This document shows positions 33,370-45,449 of a DNA stretch of 64,000 bases, piece after piece. The translations under genes were made by a program, and so were the position numbers. Each line of letters starts with the position of its first letter. Positions within the stretch are counted from its first letter, which is position 1. The stretch comes from Shinisaurus crocodilurus. Taxonomy: Eukaryota; Chordata; Lepidosauria; Squamata; Shinisauridae. The DNA lies in contig CM037876.1 of NCBI GenBank assembly GCA_021292165.1, forward strand, positions 39,666,575 to 39,730,574. Reading direction: 5' to 3'. Under the pieces are notes generated by a model. The model ran no database searches and was not told the origin of the DNA. It worked only from the letters and a program-made list of their open reading frames with translations.

Positions 33370-34290
33370 CCCTTGACACTAGCCCTGGTCTTCTGTTTGA
33401 AGTATTGGACAATTATCTATTTAAAGGGGCAGGTCCAATTCAAAAAGAAAGAACCACCATTAGAAGGGAGAGCTGGGGGCTTTCAGTTGCCCATCAACTG
33501 ATAGCACCTGGACTGAGCAGGCACACAGGTCTCTTGAGCTAATTCCACTGAGGAAACACCTCAGGTCATTCTGACACCAAATGTGGATGAACCACATTGG
33601 TTTCCCCATCTATGCTTCCCTGATTAAAAGTATAAGACATGGATCTGTGGAAATCCCTGCCACAAGGTGGTCTCAGCTATAAAATCATCGGTTTCCACCA
33701 AAAATCAACCCCTCTGTACTTTCTAGAAAACCCAGTAGCCTGATTCTTATATTGTAGGCATAGGATTGGCACCACCAGTAGAGACAAGACAAACAAAACT
33801 AAGATATTTATTATGGGAAGTATATATAGAAAGAAATAGTGTGTTATTTTTCAAATAATAGGATGGAATTGCTTAAATGTAGTTAAATTAAATATCCTTG
33901 GTTACCATTTCTTAATAAGTAAAAAAGTATTCCCAAATTAATAAGCTCTCAATAGTTTTTCCCTTCGACCAAATTTCCCTAAACTCCACTGCAGCCAATC
34001 ACAACCAGGAACAGATGCTGTACAACAATCTTCCTGTTTGTGTTGCCTCTGGCTTCTGGGATGATGCTGTTGCAGGGGCTACTTGCTGAAGTCCCCTCTG
34101 GACAGACCTCTGCCTGAAACCTTCTGATGGTGGGCTCTGCTGCCTGCTTGATGCTGTCCTCTGTCCTCTTTTCTCCTCTTCTTTTTTTTTTGGGGGGGGG
34201 CGGCGGGATGTGTAACTTGCTCTTTTAAAGAACTCCATTATCCAGTAACGGGATGAGGTCTGGGAGGGGTAATCCGGCCTAGGGACTATC
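33370..34290. other. Unannotated sequence
   Basis: No gene or named repeat recognised. A poly-T/poly-G stretch lies at 34180-34202. Confidence 0.3.
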
Positions 34291-34378
34291 TAAGGCAGCC
34301 TAACCCATTATGGTGCCTCCAGATGTTTTGGAGTACAGTTACCATAATCCCTGAGCACATGCTGCTTGGGACTGATGG

Positions 34379-34622
34379 GACACAGATGTGCAGTGCTTCC
34401 CCACGCAAGGTGTGATCCAGGGGCAATAAGGATTCCCCCTTCTGTGAAGGAGCCCTATGCACAAACAATGGCATGCATGAACGTCCCTTTCACATGGCCA
34501 CCAAATGTATGGCTAGAGGGGCCTTGGTGGGTGCAGCCGGATGATGCCAGCACAACCCCTACATAGGTGTTTTCAGCACATGAGGGGGTATATGAACTTG
34601 GTATAGGCCTTTTGGCCCTCTG
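34379..34622 (+). repeat. 244-bp direct duplication, copy 1
   Basis: Identical by eye to 34952-35195. It begins GACACAGATGTGCAG and ends GGCCTTTTGGCCCTCTG. It is embedded in an older palindromic hAT-like MITE, whose flanks (TGCCTCCAGATGTTTTGGAG and ATGGGAGTTATAGTTAAAAA) are visible on both sides. Confidence 0.9.
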
Positions 34623-34951
34623 ATGGGAGTTATAGTTAAAAACATCTAGAGTGATATAAGGGCTCAGTTAGCACCAAGAACTTGTTGGAATAAGTTGTCT
34701 GTTTCTTGGAGCTGTCCAGTGTTCTGAAGGACCTGACTCTGATCAACCTGGTTTGTTGATTCTGGTTCTTGACCATTTGAGTGGAAGGTTCACACAAACT
34801 GCCTTACATGCATTGAAAGCACATGTGAAGGAGTCATGAGGTTGCCCCAGCCAGCCCTTCCCTACCACCACCACCATGTGCACTGGCTGTGCTCCCCTGT
34901 ACCAACTGCATGTTTGGTGGCCATGTGAAGGGGGCCTGCACATGTATGCAT

Positions 34952-35195
34952 GACACAGATGTGCAGTGCTTCCCCACGCAAGGTGTGATCCAGGGGCAAT
35001 AAGGATTCCCCCTTCTGTGAAGGAGCCCTATGCACAAACAATGGCATGCATGAACGTCCCTTTCACATGGCCACCAAATGTATGGCTAGAGGGGCCTTGG
35101 TGGGTGCAGCCGGATGATGCCAGCACAACCCCTACATAGGTGTTTTCAGCACATGAGGGGGTATATGAACTTGGTATAGGCCTTTTGGCCCTCTG
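34952..35195 (+). repeat. 244-bp direct duplication, copy 2
   Basis: Same sequence as copy 1, offset 573 bp, with 329 bp between. No mismatch was seen, so the event is recent or the copies were homogenised. The spacer holds an inverted, diverged relative of the same text (TGTTTGGTGGCCATGTGAAG against CACATGGCCACCAAATG). Confidence 0.9.
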
Positions 35196-36190
35196 TTCTT
35201 GCTATGTGCTCTGGACCCTTGGCAGAACTGTTTCCTCAACCATGGGAATATTCTTGCCAAAACTGGACAATGGGACAGGTTAATGATTGGTGATCACTTG
35301 CACACACACACAATTGGCTGTCCTTTAATAGTATACAAAACCCTGCTACCTGAGACAGCTGCTGCATCTTTCCAAAGAACTGGACCAACCCTGTGTGGCC
35401 CTAGAAATCCAGGCTTAATTGTAGTTTTCACTATACTTCAGCTTCCATTCCTGACCAGAGAAGAGAGCTCAATGTCTAAAATCAGCTGGACAGATAACAC
35501 AGTGAACTTGTTATATATACATCGGAAATGGGAATATCAATATTTAAAAAAAAAAATTGCAAGGCAAAAGCGTGTGTGTATGAAGTCTTGGAAGTTTAGG
35601 TTAGCATTTAAACTGTGTTATTCTGACTTGAGCTTCAGCCAGGTAAAGAACAGCCCATGGTACAGAAACATACACACATTTTAATCTTAAACTTTGTATG
35701 GTCCCATTGTGTTTTTCAGCCTGCCTGCTGAGACACTCACGCTGGACGCCTCTGGAAACATTCCACTCAGGACAAAGGCATATTTTAGAGACTGTCCCCC
35801 TCACAAAGAAGTATTGATGGACCAGAAAGCAGAGTTTGGTCAAGTGACCATTTTGTTATAACATGGCCTTTTGTTTAAGCATTTCATGTTGCAGGGAATT
35901 TAAAAAAGGGTAAGTCATCATCATTGTCACTCTGGGAAAGTAGCTCCTCCCCACTTCTTGGCTATAAAAAAAGGCTGCACTGTGGAAATATGGCTGAAAC
36001 CTTTCTGCTTCTTCCTTTCCTTTAATACATTGTTATACACACACCACATTTCTGTGAGTGGTGAGAGGCTCCTGGTGCTCAGAGCTTGCCCAGGTTTGGC
36101 TTCCTTCAGAAGGAGGTCACTAGACACTTACTGACATTTTGTAATATCTACATTTATTTAGAAATATTCAGGCTTAGCATAAGTGGAAGC
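35196..36190. other. Unannotated sequence
   Basis: The open frame 35199-35684 (161 codons) has no recognisable domain and I do not call it a gene. No named repeat is seen. Confidence 0.3.
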
Positions 36191-36201
36191 ACTGCTTAAA
36201 A

Positions 36202-36346
36202 CAGCCTTCCCCAATCTGGTGCCCTCCAGATGTGTTGGACTTTCTTAAAACAGTCTTCCCCAATCTGGTGCCCTCCAGATGTGTTGGACTGCAACTCCCA
36301 TAATTCCCAGTCAGTATGGCCAATAGCCCCAGGTTGGGGAAGGTTG
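36202..36346. mobile_element. hAT-type MITE with internal tandem duplication
   Basis: Ends CAGCCTTCCCC and GGGGAAGGTTG. The flanks are GCTTAAAA (36194-36201) and GCTTAAAC (36347-36354), an 8-bp target duplication with one change. The left 49 bp, including the flanking CTTAAAA, are repeated in tandem (36195 and 36244). Confidence 0.8.
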
Positions 36347-36359
36347 GCTTAAACATTCT

Positions 36360-37110
36360 GACAGGCAGCCCGAGGTCCACTGCTCCCACATCAGATCTCT
36401 AGGGAGACTGCCAGCCACCCTAAGATGCTTAGTTACAGATCCCAAAACTCAGCTCTCTGCCTCTTCTTTTTCCGACCCAAAAACTTCAGTCTTCTTCCTT
36501 TCCCTTTCACACATAGACGTAGATTATAACATCCTTAGCTGGGAGGCAGGAAGGTCTGCCTATAGTCCCCTTTTAGGTATTTCAGAACATTTCCAAAATG
36601 ATCCTGTACCAAGAAGCAATTGGTTAACTATTTAGCTCCCCTGGCAACACATTGCCTGTAGTTTACCTAATAAAAGAGTGTGCCTGCCTGTCCAGACTTG
36701 GCCCATTAATCTTCTCTTGTACGAAGACACAATATATAGTCTATGTACTTTTGTGCTTTCACTTCTTTGCAAACAAGTGATCAGAAAACCAAAATGATTT
36801 CATTTCAGTTTGCTTCGCCAGCTTGTAAATCCTTGAACCAAAACCTTCAATCAGTGTTTAAGGGCCAAACTAGATGAGATGGCAGAAGATCCATCACCTT
36901 TGTTCACACTTTTGAAAGAATAAAGGGTATTTGGATCAGGTCCCACCACTGGTGTAGTGGAGCCAGGGCTTGCAGGAATGTGGCAGCACTGGCACTTTTT
37001 TATTTGCAGGGATGCTGTTGTCATTTGCCGCCCCCCCTGAATTCCCTCTTAGTTTAGCTGCCATTCTCACATCAGCTGGGGGAAATGGATTTCCCCCAGA
37101 AACAATTCAT
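36360..37110. other. Unannotated sequence
   Basis: No gene or named repeat recognised. Confidence 0.3.
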
Positions 37111-37113
37111 TGA

Positions 37114-37186
37114 CTGGGTCCAGAAGACACGACAAGCAAACAACGATAACAGACAACCGTTGCTTGTTGTGTCGTCCGAACCCAGG
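37114..37186. mobile_element. Short foldback element, family F
   Basis: CTGGGTCCAGAAGACACGAC plus AAGCAA pairs with TTGCTTGTTGTGTCGTCCGA plus ACCCAG across a loop of about 12 bp. Another half-copy lies at 37268-37305. Confidence 0.6.
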
Positions 37187-38560
37187 TCATTGTGAGTCAC
37201 AGTGGTCTGTTTTGTGCTCAGAAACAACAATATGAAACAACCATTTGTTCTAGGGTTTGTTCTTACAACGGTTGCTTGTTGTGTCGTCCGAAGTCCGAAC
37301 CAGGGAGAGCTGTTTTATCGTTGGTAGTTCAAGAATCCTACAGAGTCACATGGCAAGAGCGGCAAAACAAGCAGCCACTCCAGTCATCCGATCTCTATTG
37401 CCGATGTCTGCCCAGCAGCACACACGTTGCTGCTTGCTTCACTGTTAATTGTAGGATGCTTTTTACTTTTACAATCAGAATACCAAAAACTGTATTTTTC
37501 TTTCAGAATAAAATATGCTTTTAATAGAAGAAGAGTAGATTACAATTGGAGAACTTTACAAGTATGTGATGGGGGGGAAGGAGGGTTATTGGGTAGTAAG
37601 CAGGGGGCTGGAAAAATGAAGTCAAGGCTAAACTCTGGCTGCCGGAGCAAGACAAGCTTTGGGGTAGAGGGAAGGTGTGGAAAAGGTCTAATTCAGACTT
37701 GTAACACAGGTGGGAGGCAGGAAAGACGGGAGAACTGCTAGAGGTAGCAGGTTCTCTGCCATGCGTGGATGCGTGGGGTGGGAAGAAGTAAAAGAGGTGC
37801 AGTGCTAAGCAGAGCTGGGCACTGGGGGGGGAAGGTGTAAATAACCTTCACCTGTCTCCTAACCAAGATGAGAGTGAAGGCGGGAGGGAGAGGGGAGAGC
37901 AAGAGCGGCTTTGGTGCCAGGCGGCACAGAGAGGGAGGGGGGCAAGGATCAAAAGCGGCTGCTTGGACAAGGGGCGCCGGGCAGTGTGAGGGAGGGTGCA
38001 TAATGTGTTAATAATCATCACCTGGATGGTAGACCAGGTGGGAACAAGGATGGGAGGGAGAAGGGGGAGCATAAAAGGTGTTTGTGATGGGCGGAGAGGT
38101 CGGGAGTGGTGGCTGGGTTAGGAGGAAGTCAAGCCACAGTTCATACTAGAGGCTACAGGAATGGGTGGTGGGGTGGGTGGTGGGTGGTGGGAGAGGAGAA
38201 TGCTTCCCTGCGGTGATGGAAACAGCCAGGCAAAAGCAGGAAAAGTGACATGCAGAGAAGCACGGGGCAACATACACAGGGATCTCCCCCCCCCCCATGG
38301 GAACAGACGGCAAAAGGGATATCGATCAGCTACAGGGAGGTAGAAAAAGGGTTAAAGATTCCCGCAGGAGGAGGGAGAGGGGAGCACTCAGAAGACCAAT
38401 CACAAACAGGCTGCCTACATAGAGAGGGAGTGATGGCCCCTGGGATGCATGCCTGGAGGTGGAGGGAGGACTGGGTGGGAATGAAAGTACAATAATGACC
38501 AGAAACAATAATCCTCTGTCAGAACCATCCTTGTAAGTTACCACCAATCATGGTAACCTA
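37187..38560. other. Unannotated, partly G-rich sequence with family F ends
   Basis: G-rich, purine-rich DNA from 37560 to 38500 has several open frames without domain motifs. Family F-like ends flank it (37268-37305; 38562-38592), so the interior may be an unrecognised foldback interior. Confidence 0.35.
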
Positions 38561-38642
38561 CAACGACAGCTTGTTGTGTTGTGCGAACCCACCCACTGCT
38601 CCTTGTTGCAAGGCAAAGTATTTTGCTGTGGCTTGATCTCGG

Positions 38643-38720
38643 GTGGGTTCACATGACCAGGCAACAATCATGGTACGTTACCACAATTGCTTGCTGGATC
38701 GCGCGAAGCAACAACGATGA
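38643..38720. mobile_element. Family F end-like segment
   Basis: TGGGTTCACATGACCAGGCA resembles the other family F termini. It is followed by ACAATCATGGTACGTTACCA, inverted relative to the ACCAATCATGGTAACCTACA text at 38543. Confidence 0.4.
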
Positions 38721-38965
38721 GCCCGACAGACCTCCTTCCCCCTCCTTCCTCCCAGCGATATCCCAGGGTACACTGCAGGGAGGAATGAGGCTCCTCTCTT
38801 TGACAGCCGCGATTGTGAGCAAATTTCAGCTCGCGGCAGCTGTCAAAGTCTCCCTGTTGTGCAAACAAGGCTTGTGCCCTGAAGTTCAGTGACGAGGGGG
38901 AGGGGGAGCCTCTTGCTTCCTCCTTGGGAGGGTCTCCTCTCAGGCAGGAGGCAGGAGTGCCGGTT

Positions 38966-39242
38966 CCACTCTCCATGACTGCTCCGTGAATGGAGCAGCC
39001 ATGGAGAGTGGATTACAGCCTCCCGCCAGAGAGGTTTACTCGCAGGGTAAACCTTCCTGCTCCAGGCAGTAACGCAGTCCCTGCATACAGCAGGTAAACC
39101 TCTCTGGTGGTGAGGCGGGGAAGGACTTGCTTCTGTTCCTGGCGCAGCTACACCAGTTGCAGGAACAGACTTTGCTCCGCTCCCAGAGAGGTTTGCCCGC
39201 TGCAGCCGGGGACTACATCCCGGCTACAGCAGGCAAACCTCT
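38966..39242. repeat. Cluster of nested hairpins
   Basis: Three inverted repeats occur in 277 bp: 38966-39011 (CCACTCTCCATG/CATGGAGAGTGG), about 39029-39102 (AGAGGTTTAC/GTAAACCTCT), and about 39186-39242 (AGAGGTTTGCC/GGCAAACCTCT). The last two are related. This may be a compound foldback element. Confidence 0.6.
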
Positions 39243-39826
39243 CCGGAAGTGCCGCGGGGTGGGGCCTGCTTCTGTTACTGGTGCGGCCGTGCCAGTGGCA
39301 GGAGCAACCGCCCACCCACTTAATTTGCCCTCTGCTTTCCTCTCCAGGTCATGCAGGTTTTCCCCTCTCCCTCCCCCAAATCATCCATCCTTCCAAAAGC
39401 CAAACCACCTTCCTCTAAACAAAAAACAAAGTATTCCAGCCATATGGACAAAGATAAAGGTTACAGTTGAGCCATGGTTCAGCAAAGCATAGTATTAGCA
39501 TCTATTTTCAATGCCATGGCTCAGTCCTGGCAATGTGAATTAATTACCTCCATTCATTGGGCCCTGTGATTACCGATCCTCTTCCTCTTCTTGAAATACT
39601 GTAGATGAAAAGGTTGCAGTCCTGCCCACAGGCTACTTAAATATTCCATCTTCCGGGGTTTTGGTGGGGGAAGCGGGATAGTGTGTCAGTCACTGTGACA
39701 TTGAGGCAAGCTTGAGATTCCACACTTTTTACCTTGGAAATTTACTGAGACAGGTAATGCAAAGCAAAGTACAGTGCCTCCCTTGCCACCATTGAGAATT
39801 CCCACAGAAGGGGAGGAAGGGTTTAC

Positions 39827-39873
<47 letters not shown>
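39827..39873. repeat. (CAT)n microsatellite
   Basis: About 15 units. It lies exactly at the 3' end of the minus-strand LINE that follows, so it is probably the expanded LINE tail. Confidence 0.9.
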
Positions 39874-39874
<1 letters not shown>

Positions 39875-40690
39875 GTGATCACTCGTGACCGAGTAAGATT
39901 GTCTTCCAGGATAAAAATTTACAAAAAGGAAATTTTAAAAGGAGGAAATTCTAAAGAAAAATTGTGTAGACTCTAGCGGTGGGTCCGTAAATGACTGTGG
40001 AGGCCAATTCTAGATCCACACAGCTTCCCACAGTGAGGACACAGGTTACCAGATGGAAGATGGTCCTGTAAAGGGTTCATTTGACTTTCGCTTAGCACAT
40101 TTCTCCCTTTCACCTTGTACTCGGGCTTCTTCAAAGTCCATAGAATCTTTGTGAAAGGCCAACCTCCAGTTAGATCGTTCATGGGCCAGAGCTTCCCAGT
40201 TTGCGATGTTTATATTGCATTTTTTAAGATTAGCCTTAAGAACATCTTTAAACCTCTTATATTGACCACCGATATTCCGCTTTCCATCCTTGAGTTGGGA
40301 ATAAAGTAACTGCTTTGGGAGACAGCAGTCAGGCATTCGAACAACATGACCGGTCCACTGAAGTTGGCGTTGAAGGATCATTTTTTCAACGCTAGTAGTC
40401 TTTGCTTCTTCCAGTACACTGACATTTGTTCGCCTATCTTCTCAGGTAATTCGCAGGATTTTCCGGAGGCAACATTGATGAAATCTTTCAAGGAGGTGGA
40501 AGTGACGTTTATAGATAGTCCATGTTTCGCAGGCATACAATAAAGTTGGCAATACAATGGCTTCATAAACCAGTGTTTTGGTCTTCTTACAAATATCCCG
40601 ATCCTCGAACACTCTATGTTTCATTCGAGAAAACGCGGCACTTGCGGAGCTCAAACGATGCTGGATTTCACTGTTGATGTTAGCTGTAAC
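39874..40690 (-). pseudogene. LINE ORF2 C-terminus with C2H2 finger (minus)
   Basis: Minus-strand frames give LVYEAIVLPTLLYACETWTI (40570-40500), QWTGHVVRMPDCCLPKQLLY, FKDVLKANLKKCNI, and finally CPHCGKLCGSRIGLHSHLRTHR, a C2H2 zinc finger ending near 39973. The order matches the C-terminal part of a LINE ORF2 that ends in one zinc finger. Two frame changes break it, and RT and endonuclease are absent. I do not assign the clade. Confidence 0.7.
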
Positions 40691-42390
40691 AGAAAGATAG
40701 CTGCCAAGATAGAGAAAATGATCGGTTTACCACCTCCTACCTCACACAGAGAACCCCCTTACAGACACATTCAATAGCAGGGTTCCATAAATACACTCAC
40801 CTGCTTGCCAGCAGCAAACGCTCCTCCGCTCCTAGGTCTGGCAAGCACCCTTGACCATCCAGCAGAGAAACTATCCCTCTACCATTCTCCATAGGAAGGA
40901 GTGGTGGCTCCTCTCCTCTGAGCTGAATAACCCTTGGGTCGAAACTCAGGGCCTGGTTCAGCGTCCAGTGGTTATATTCTTTCTTTTATATTCAGTTCTT
41001 CAGTAGTCCATGCTACTGGATGACAACAACAACAACAACAACAAATAGTAGCATAGACAAAACAACATCAATGTATCCAAGCTTAAGAGCTTCCCAAATC
41101 CTCCCAAAGTCTAGGTGTGCCAATGAAAGTCTATGTCCATACAGGTAGCCCAAAGATGCAAATTGTCAGGAGAATGTCACATGTCCCTCTCTTGACCTAC
41201 CAAGATACCAAAAAAATAAATAAATGGGTGTGTTGCAATATACTGGCATAGCAGGTGGCATAGCAGGTCCTAGTAATTCCTTCCAGAACTGCAAGCATTG
41301 CAATACCTGATACAGCCAAGAGGCATGCATTGTATTGGCAAAAAATTGAAAATCTGCCCATCTGCCATCTCTCGGTCAATGGAGATGAAAATGATGGAAT
41401 ACTATGCTAGTGAATCAAATCACAGCTTATAAACCTGTATGGGAGGAAAAGGAAAACACAATGGAAACATTTCTATAGAACTGGGTTTTGTTTGTTCAAT
41501 TCTGGAAGAGGTGTAGGCCCTCTGGCTTACCACCAATAGACCTTCTGACAATGTGCATATCTGTTGTATCATGTTGTGATAAGCTATTAAAGATAATGCC
41601 TCTCAGAGTTAGTTTAGTCTCTCTAAACTCTTTGAGAAATTTAAATATTTTCCAGCTTGGCCATAAACAAGAGAAACGGCTCATTATGGAGGCTGATGAT
41701 TTTTTTTTCATATATAGTCCAAGGGTCAATTAGTCTGTCTCTAATTCTAATCACCTCCTACAGTCTTTCAAAAAGAAACTTACCTGTCTGTTGTATGGCT
41801 TCACACACAAGACTCCTTGTATTCTTTTCCATCCATCACCACCTTCCTTCTGTCTTTGGTCAGTTTATATTTTTCCTTTGTGGCTTGGGTTCATTTGCTG
41901 CATATAACAGCCAGCTCCCACCTCCATTAGGAATGCTGCAATTACCTTCAGGTAGAGTAGTACTAGTGAGGCTAGCCTAATTTCCAGCCATACACGCTCT
42001 CTCACACTTGAAGTTGTGGTTTGTAAAGCTGGATAATATAATTGCTGTTGAAGTTAATGATTATGTACAATGTATCTTATACCAGTAAACTGAAATGTGG
42101 GTTTAAAAAGAATGGCAAAACCCGATCCCAGCTGCTAGAATCCTGGGGTTAAGCACATCTGCTTCCCAAAGGAGGCGGCACACTGTGCCTATACTCCACG
42201 TATTTATGGGAATATGAGACCAATGGAAACTGGGCCCTTCCCTGAGAAAGAGTCTACTTTTGACCAATCGTGAAGCAAGCTCCATTTCTGATGCAAGTGA
42301 TCCAGGTAGCCAAACAGAAATTTACGTAGATGCTATTTCCACCTTCTTAATGGTTCTGAACGTCCATTACAAAAGGGCCATCCAGTTCAG
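40691..42390. other. Unannotated sequence
   Basis: No gene or named repeat recognised. A (CAA)n run lies at about 41023-41044. Confidence 0.3.
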
Positions 42391-42431
42391 GTAGGGATGT
42401 ACCGAGCTCCCAAAGCTCCACTCTCATCAGC

Positions 42432-43011
42432 TCCCATGCCTGACTGCCAATTTGAGCAGAAAATGAATATAGATGAAAAGGGCTTCAGATCCCTTTGGAG
42501 GAAAGGAGGTGTGTTTTTTCTGTTTGATCAGCAGCACCTTGATAATGCCATCACCTCTTCCTGCAACAGTTCAATGGGAAGGGGAAAAGAGTGTTCATTC
42601 TTTAATCATGGTGAATAGGGAAGAAAGGAAAGATGGTTTCTCTCCCTCCCTGTTGGGTTTTTGCAAGAGGCAGCTGCGAGGCACTGTTGGTCCTTTTTGC
42701 AAAGTCCAACTGTAAAACTTTAGAAACCCCCTGCATTCTGAGGAAAACTAACAGTGCCATCTAGAATGCCTGGGACTTCTCAAACAGCACCATCTAGAAC
42801 ATCTGCTGGGAAATGCATCTTTCCTTTCTTCCCTCTTCACCATGATTAAACAATGAACACTATTTTCCCCTTCCCATTGAACTGTTGCAGGAAGAGGTGA
42901 TGGCATTATCAAGGTGCTGCTGAAAAAAACACACCTCCTTTCCTCCAAAGGGATCTGAAGCCCTTTTCATCTATATTCATTTTCTGCTCAAATTGGCAGT
43001 CAGGCATGGGA
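42432..43011. mobile_element. Foldback element with ~200-bp arms
   Basis: The arm at 42432-42638 is the near-complement of 42810-43011 (TCCCATGCCTGACTGCCAAT against ATTGGCAGTCAGGCATGGGA at the outer ends). The loop of about 170 bp contains two copies of (C)AACAG(T/C)(G/A)CCATCTAGAA. No transposase and no clear target duplication. Confidence 0.8.
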
Positions 43012-43439
43012 AGCCTGTAGAATAAGTCAGGTAGTGACACCTGTGGCCTCTTCCATCTTTGAATATAGCCAGAAAAGGCCCTCCCACCTAGTGGTTAGAG
43101 GATCCCAGACGCCCATTGGTGGGGCTGCACCTGTGGCACTACCCTTGACATCAAGCACACTGCTGCCCACTGATATCTACATGTTTGGACTCCAGCCATC
43201 TAACTGCCCCTCATTCACTGGCCCATGAGCTATTTTGTCTCAGCCCAAGAGGCAGCCATCTTGTTGGCTTTCCAGGGGAGTTTATATTTTTCCATACAGC
43301 TGTCCATCTCCCTCAAACACATCTCTGAATTTCCTCTGAATCCTTTCTTGATTCAAGATTTCAGGTCATCTGATTTTTCCATCAGTCCAGTATCCACTGT
43401 CAATATGTTCTGGAAATATATCTTTATCAGTTTCAAAGC
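43012..43439. other. Unannotated sequence
   Basis: No gene or named repeat recognised. Confidence 0.3.
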
Positions 43440-44400
43440 CTGGACCTTAAGGCCTAACAGGTACTGCTGTCTGGTCATCTACAACCACAAACTCTAGCCT
43501 ATATGTCTTGTTTGTCTTTGGGTTAGGCATTTTGAGTTTGCATTTTCCCAGTGGTTTTAATGTAGTGTGATTATACATTCTTAAAACCTGATTAGTCTCT
43601 TCCAATGGAATATTGGTGTTCACTAGGTGGATGGATCCTGTTGCAACTGTCACTAGCATCTAATTGAAATGGAAATGCTTTATCCTCCAGGCACAGGCAC
43701 ATGGTTGTATAGAATTGTTTATGTTGTCTTGTTGGCTTTTCTTGCAGCATGTTTACTACTTGATCTGCTACCCACAGAATAGCATCACATTCAATGTCAC
43801 TCTTCATATTTACATTGTGCAGTCTGGCTTTGGGCTTTTTCTGTTTTGATAGACACCTAGATGCACAGTGGTTAAGTTTGTCATAGGTCTGGCATGTCTT
43901 CCCATAAGCTGCACAACTCCTTTTTTGTCTTGCACATTTTCCCCACAGTACATGCATTGCTCCATGGTGTTCACTGTTATCCTTACATCAGGTTTATCCC
44001 TCTCTTTCTTCTGTACTATATAGACAGGTTCCACTGTCTGCTCTTCCAGGGCTCTAGTCCTGTCTTTGGACAACTCAGCTGCCCTGCAAATCTCCAAGCC
44101 TTTTTCTAAGGTCAAGTTCACTTCCCTCAGCAATCTCTCTCATACTTGAGTGTCCTGTATTCCACTCACTATCTGGTCCATTATTAAGGAGTCTTTGATA
44201 TCTCCAAAACTGCAGCTGGCTTTTGCCAGCAGTCTAAACTGATCTTGGCAGAGAGCTTTTGAAATTATGTTGCCTTCCCCTGATTTAGAGTGATTATTTC
44301 ATTTAAGACTGGCATCAGCAATGCTACAAATCGCACAGGTCTGTGTTTCTCACAACAGATTTGCTGGACTGCATCCACATCACTCCAACTCATATTAGTT
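43440..44400 (-). pseudogene. Ty3/gypsy-type retrotransposon gag-protease remnant (minus)
   Basis: Reading the minus strand from about 44400: a gag-like segment (LREVNLTLEKGLEICRAAEL near 44130) is followed by Cys/His text of a zinc-knuckle region (CMYCG; CAAYGKTCQTYDKLNHCAS). A retropepsin-like part (FPFQLDASDSCNRI, where a DTGA-type motif would be) then leads into LGKCKLKMPNPKTNKTYRLE, ending near 43450. This order fits gag-pro of a vertebrate Ty3/gypsy element. There are several frameshifts and the protease motif is altered. RT and LTRs were not found. Confidence 0.7.
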
Positions 44401-45165
44401 AGTTACACACAGAGGTAAGTTTTCAAAAGCAGTGCATGTTAATGTACCAGAAAATAATCAGTCATATCTGACACCCCAAGATCCTACCCTTTTGATATCC
44501 AAAGGCAGAGTAGTTGTGCAGGTGTTTGAATGATAGAACCTCTCAAGGCATAGCGAGGGTGGGGTGGGGGGCTGTAAAATTCATGCAACACAGAACTCGG
44601 TTTAGGATTAAATCCAGACATTGTGGACAAAGCTATGTCATAGGAAACAACAACAGTCACTGCATCTACTTAATAATGCAGGTCACTGTGGACATACCCT
44701 AGAACTCTGCTATTTGCACTGCATCTCCATTTAACAGAGAGTCCTGTGTAAGGTCTCTTTGCTGACATTCAAAGCCTTCCATGTGATCAATGCAAGCTTG
44801 TCTAGAGAGCTCAGAGCATCTCTCCTTTTGCTAACATGACCTCCTGCAGGAAATGTGAAACTGCAAGGGGAATTTAATGAGGGCCTGAGCCAAAGCCAGC
44901 TAATCAGGGCAATGAACTCTTGAAGAAGGAAGTAGAGATACCTGTTAGGAGTTGAATCATTCTGTTTGGTGTCATTGTTACTGCACGTGTGCTTGCCCAT
45001 ATAAACAACAGTAAGTATAACCTGAGAAGAAATAAAATGTCTAACTTTTATTCCTATTCTTTCTGAATATATAGTTGTAAAGCAATATTATTGATAGAGA
45101 CCTCTGAGCATGGGCCGAATGCTTTCATTTTGCCATGTCTGAGTACATGCAGTCAGGAAAGGGAC
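44401..45165. other. Unannotated sequence
   Basis: No gene or named repeat recognised. Confidence 0.3.
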
Positions 45166-45245
45166 TCCATAAGAACATAAGAAGAGTTGTGCTGGATCAG
45201 ACCAAACACCAATCTAGTCCAGCATCCTGTTTCCCATTGTGGCCA
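45166..45245 (-). mobile_element. CR1 LINE 3' end (minus)
   Basis: AAGAACATAAGAAGAGTTGT, GCTGGATCAGACCAAACACC and AATCTAGTCCAGCATCCTGT are the reverse complement of the CR1 end seen at 25740-25862. Confidence 0.75.
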
Positions 45246-45449
45246 AAAAGATTAAACTTGACAAGGCTTACTTGTCAAACAGTAAGCCTTACATAGTGGC
45301 CAAACAGATGCCCATAGGAAGGCCACAGGGCAGCATATAAGGGCAATAGTATTTGAATGATAGAACAGGTGTTTGGGCAGATGTTTAAATTATAGCACTG
45401 CTGCCCAAGCGTCTGCTGTCTCCTGCTGTGTAAGTTACTAAAAATGTAA

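Noticed and set aside
35199..35684. 161-codon plus-strand frame as a host exon
   Set aside because: No domain or splice context was recognised, and composition matches the surrounding non-coding DNA.
37560..38500. Purine-rich frames as genes
   Set aside because: They are G-rich low-complexity sequence with no recognisable domain on either strand.
39686..39874. Frame starting with a run of Met
   Set aside because: Translation of the (CAT)n repeat on the minus strand.
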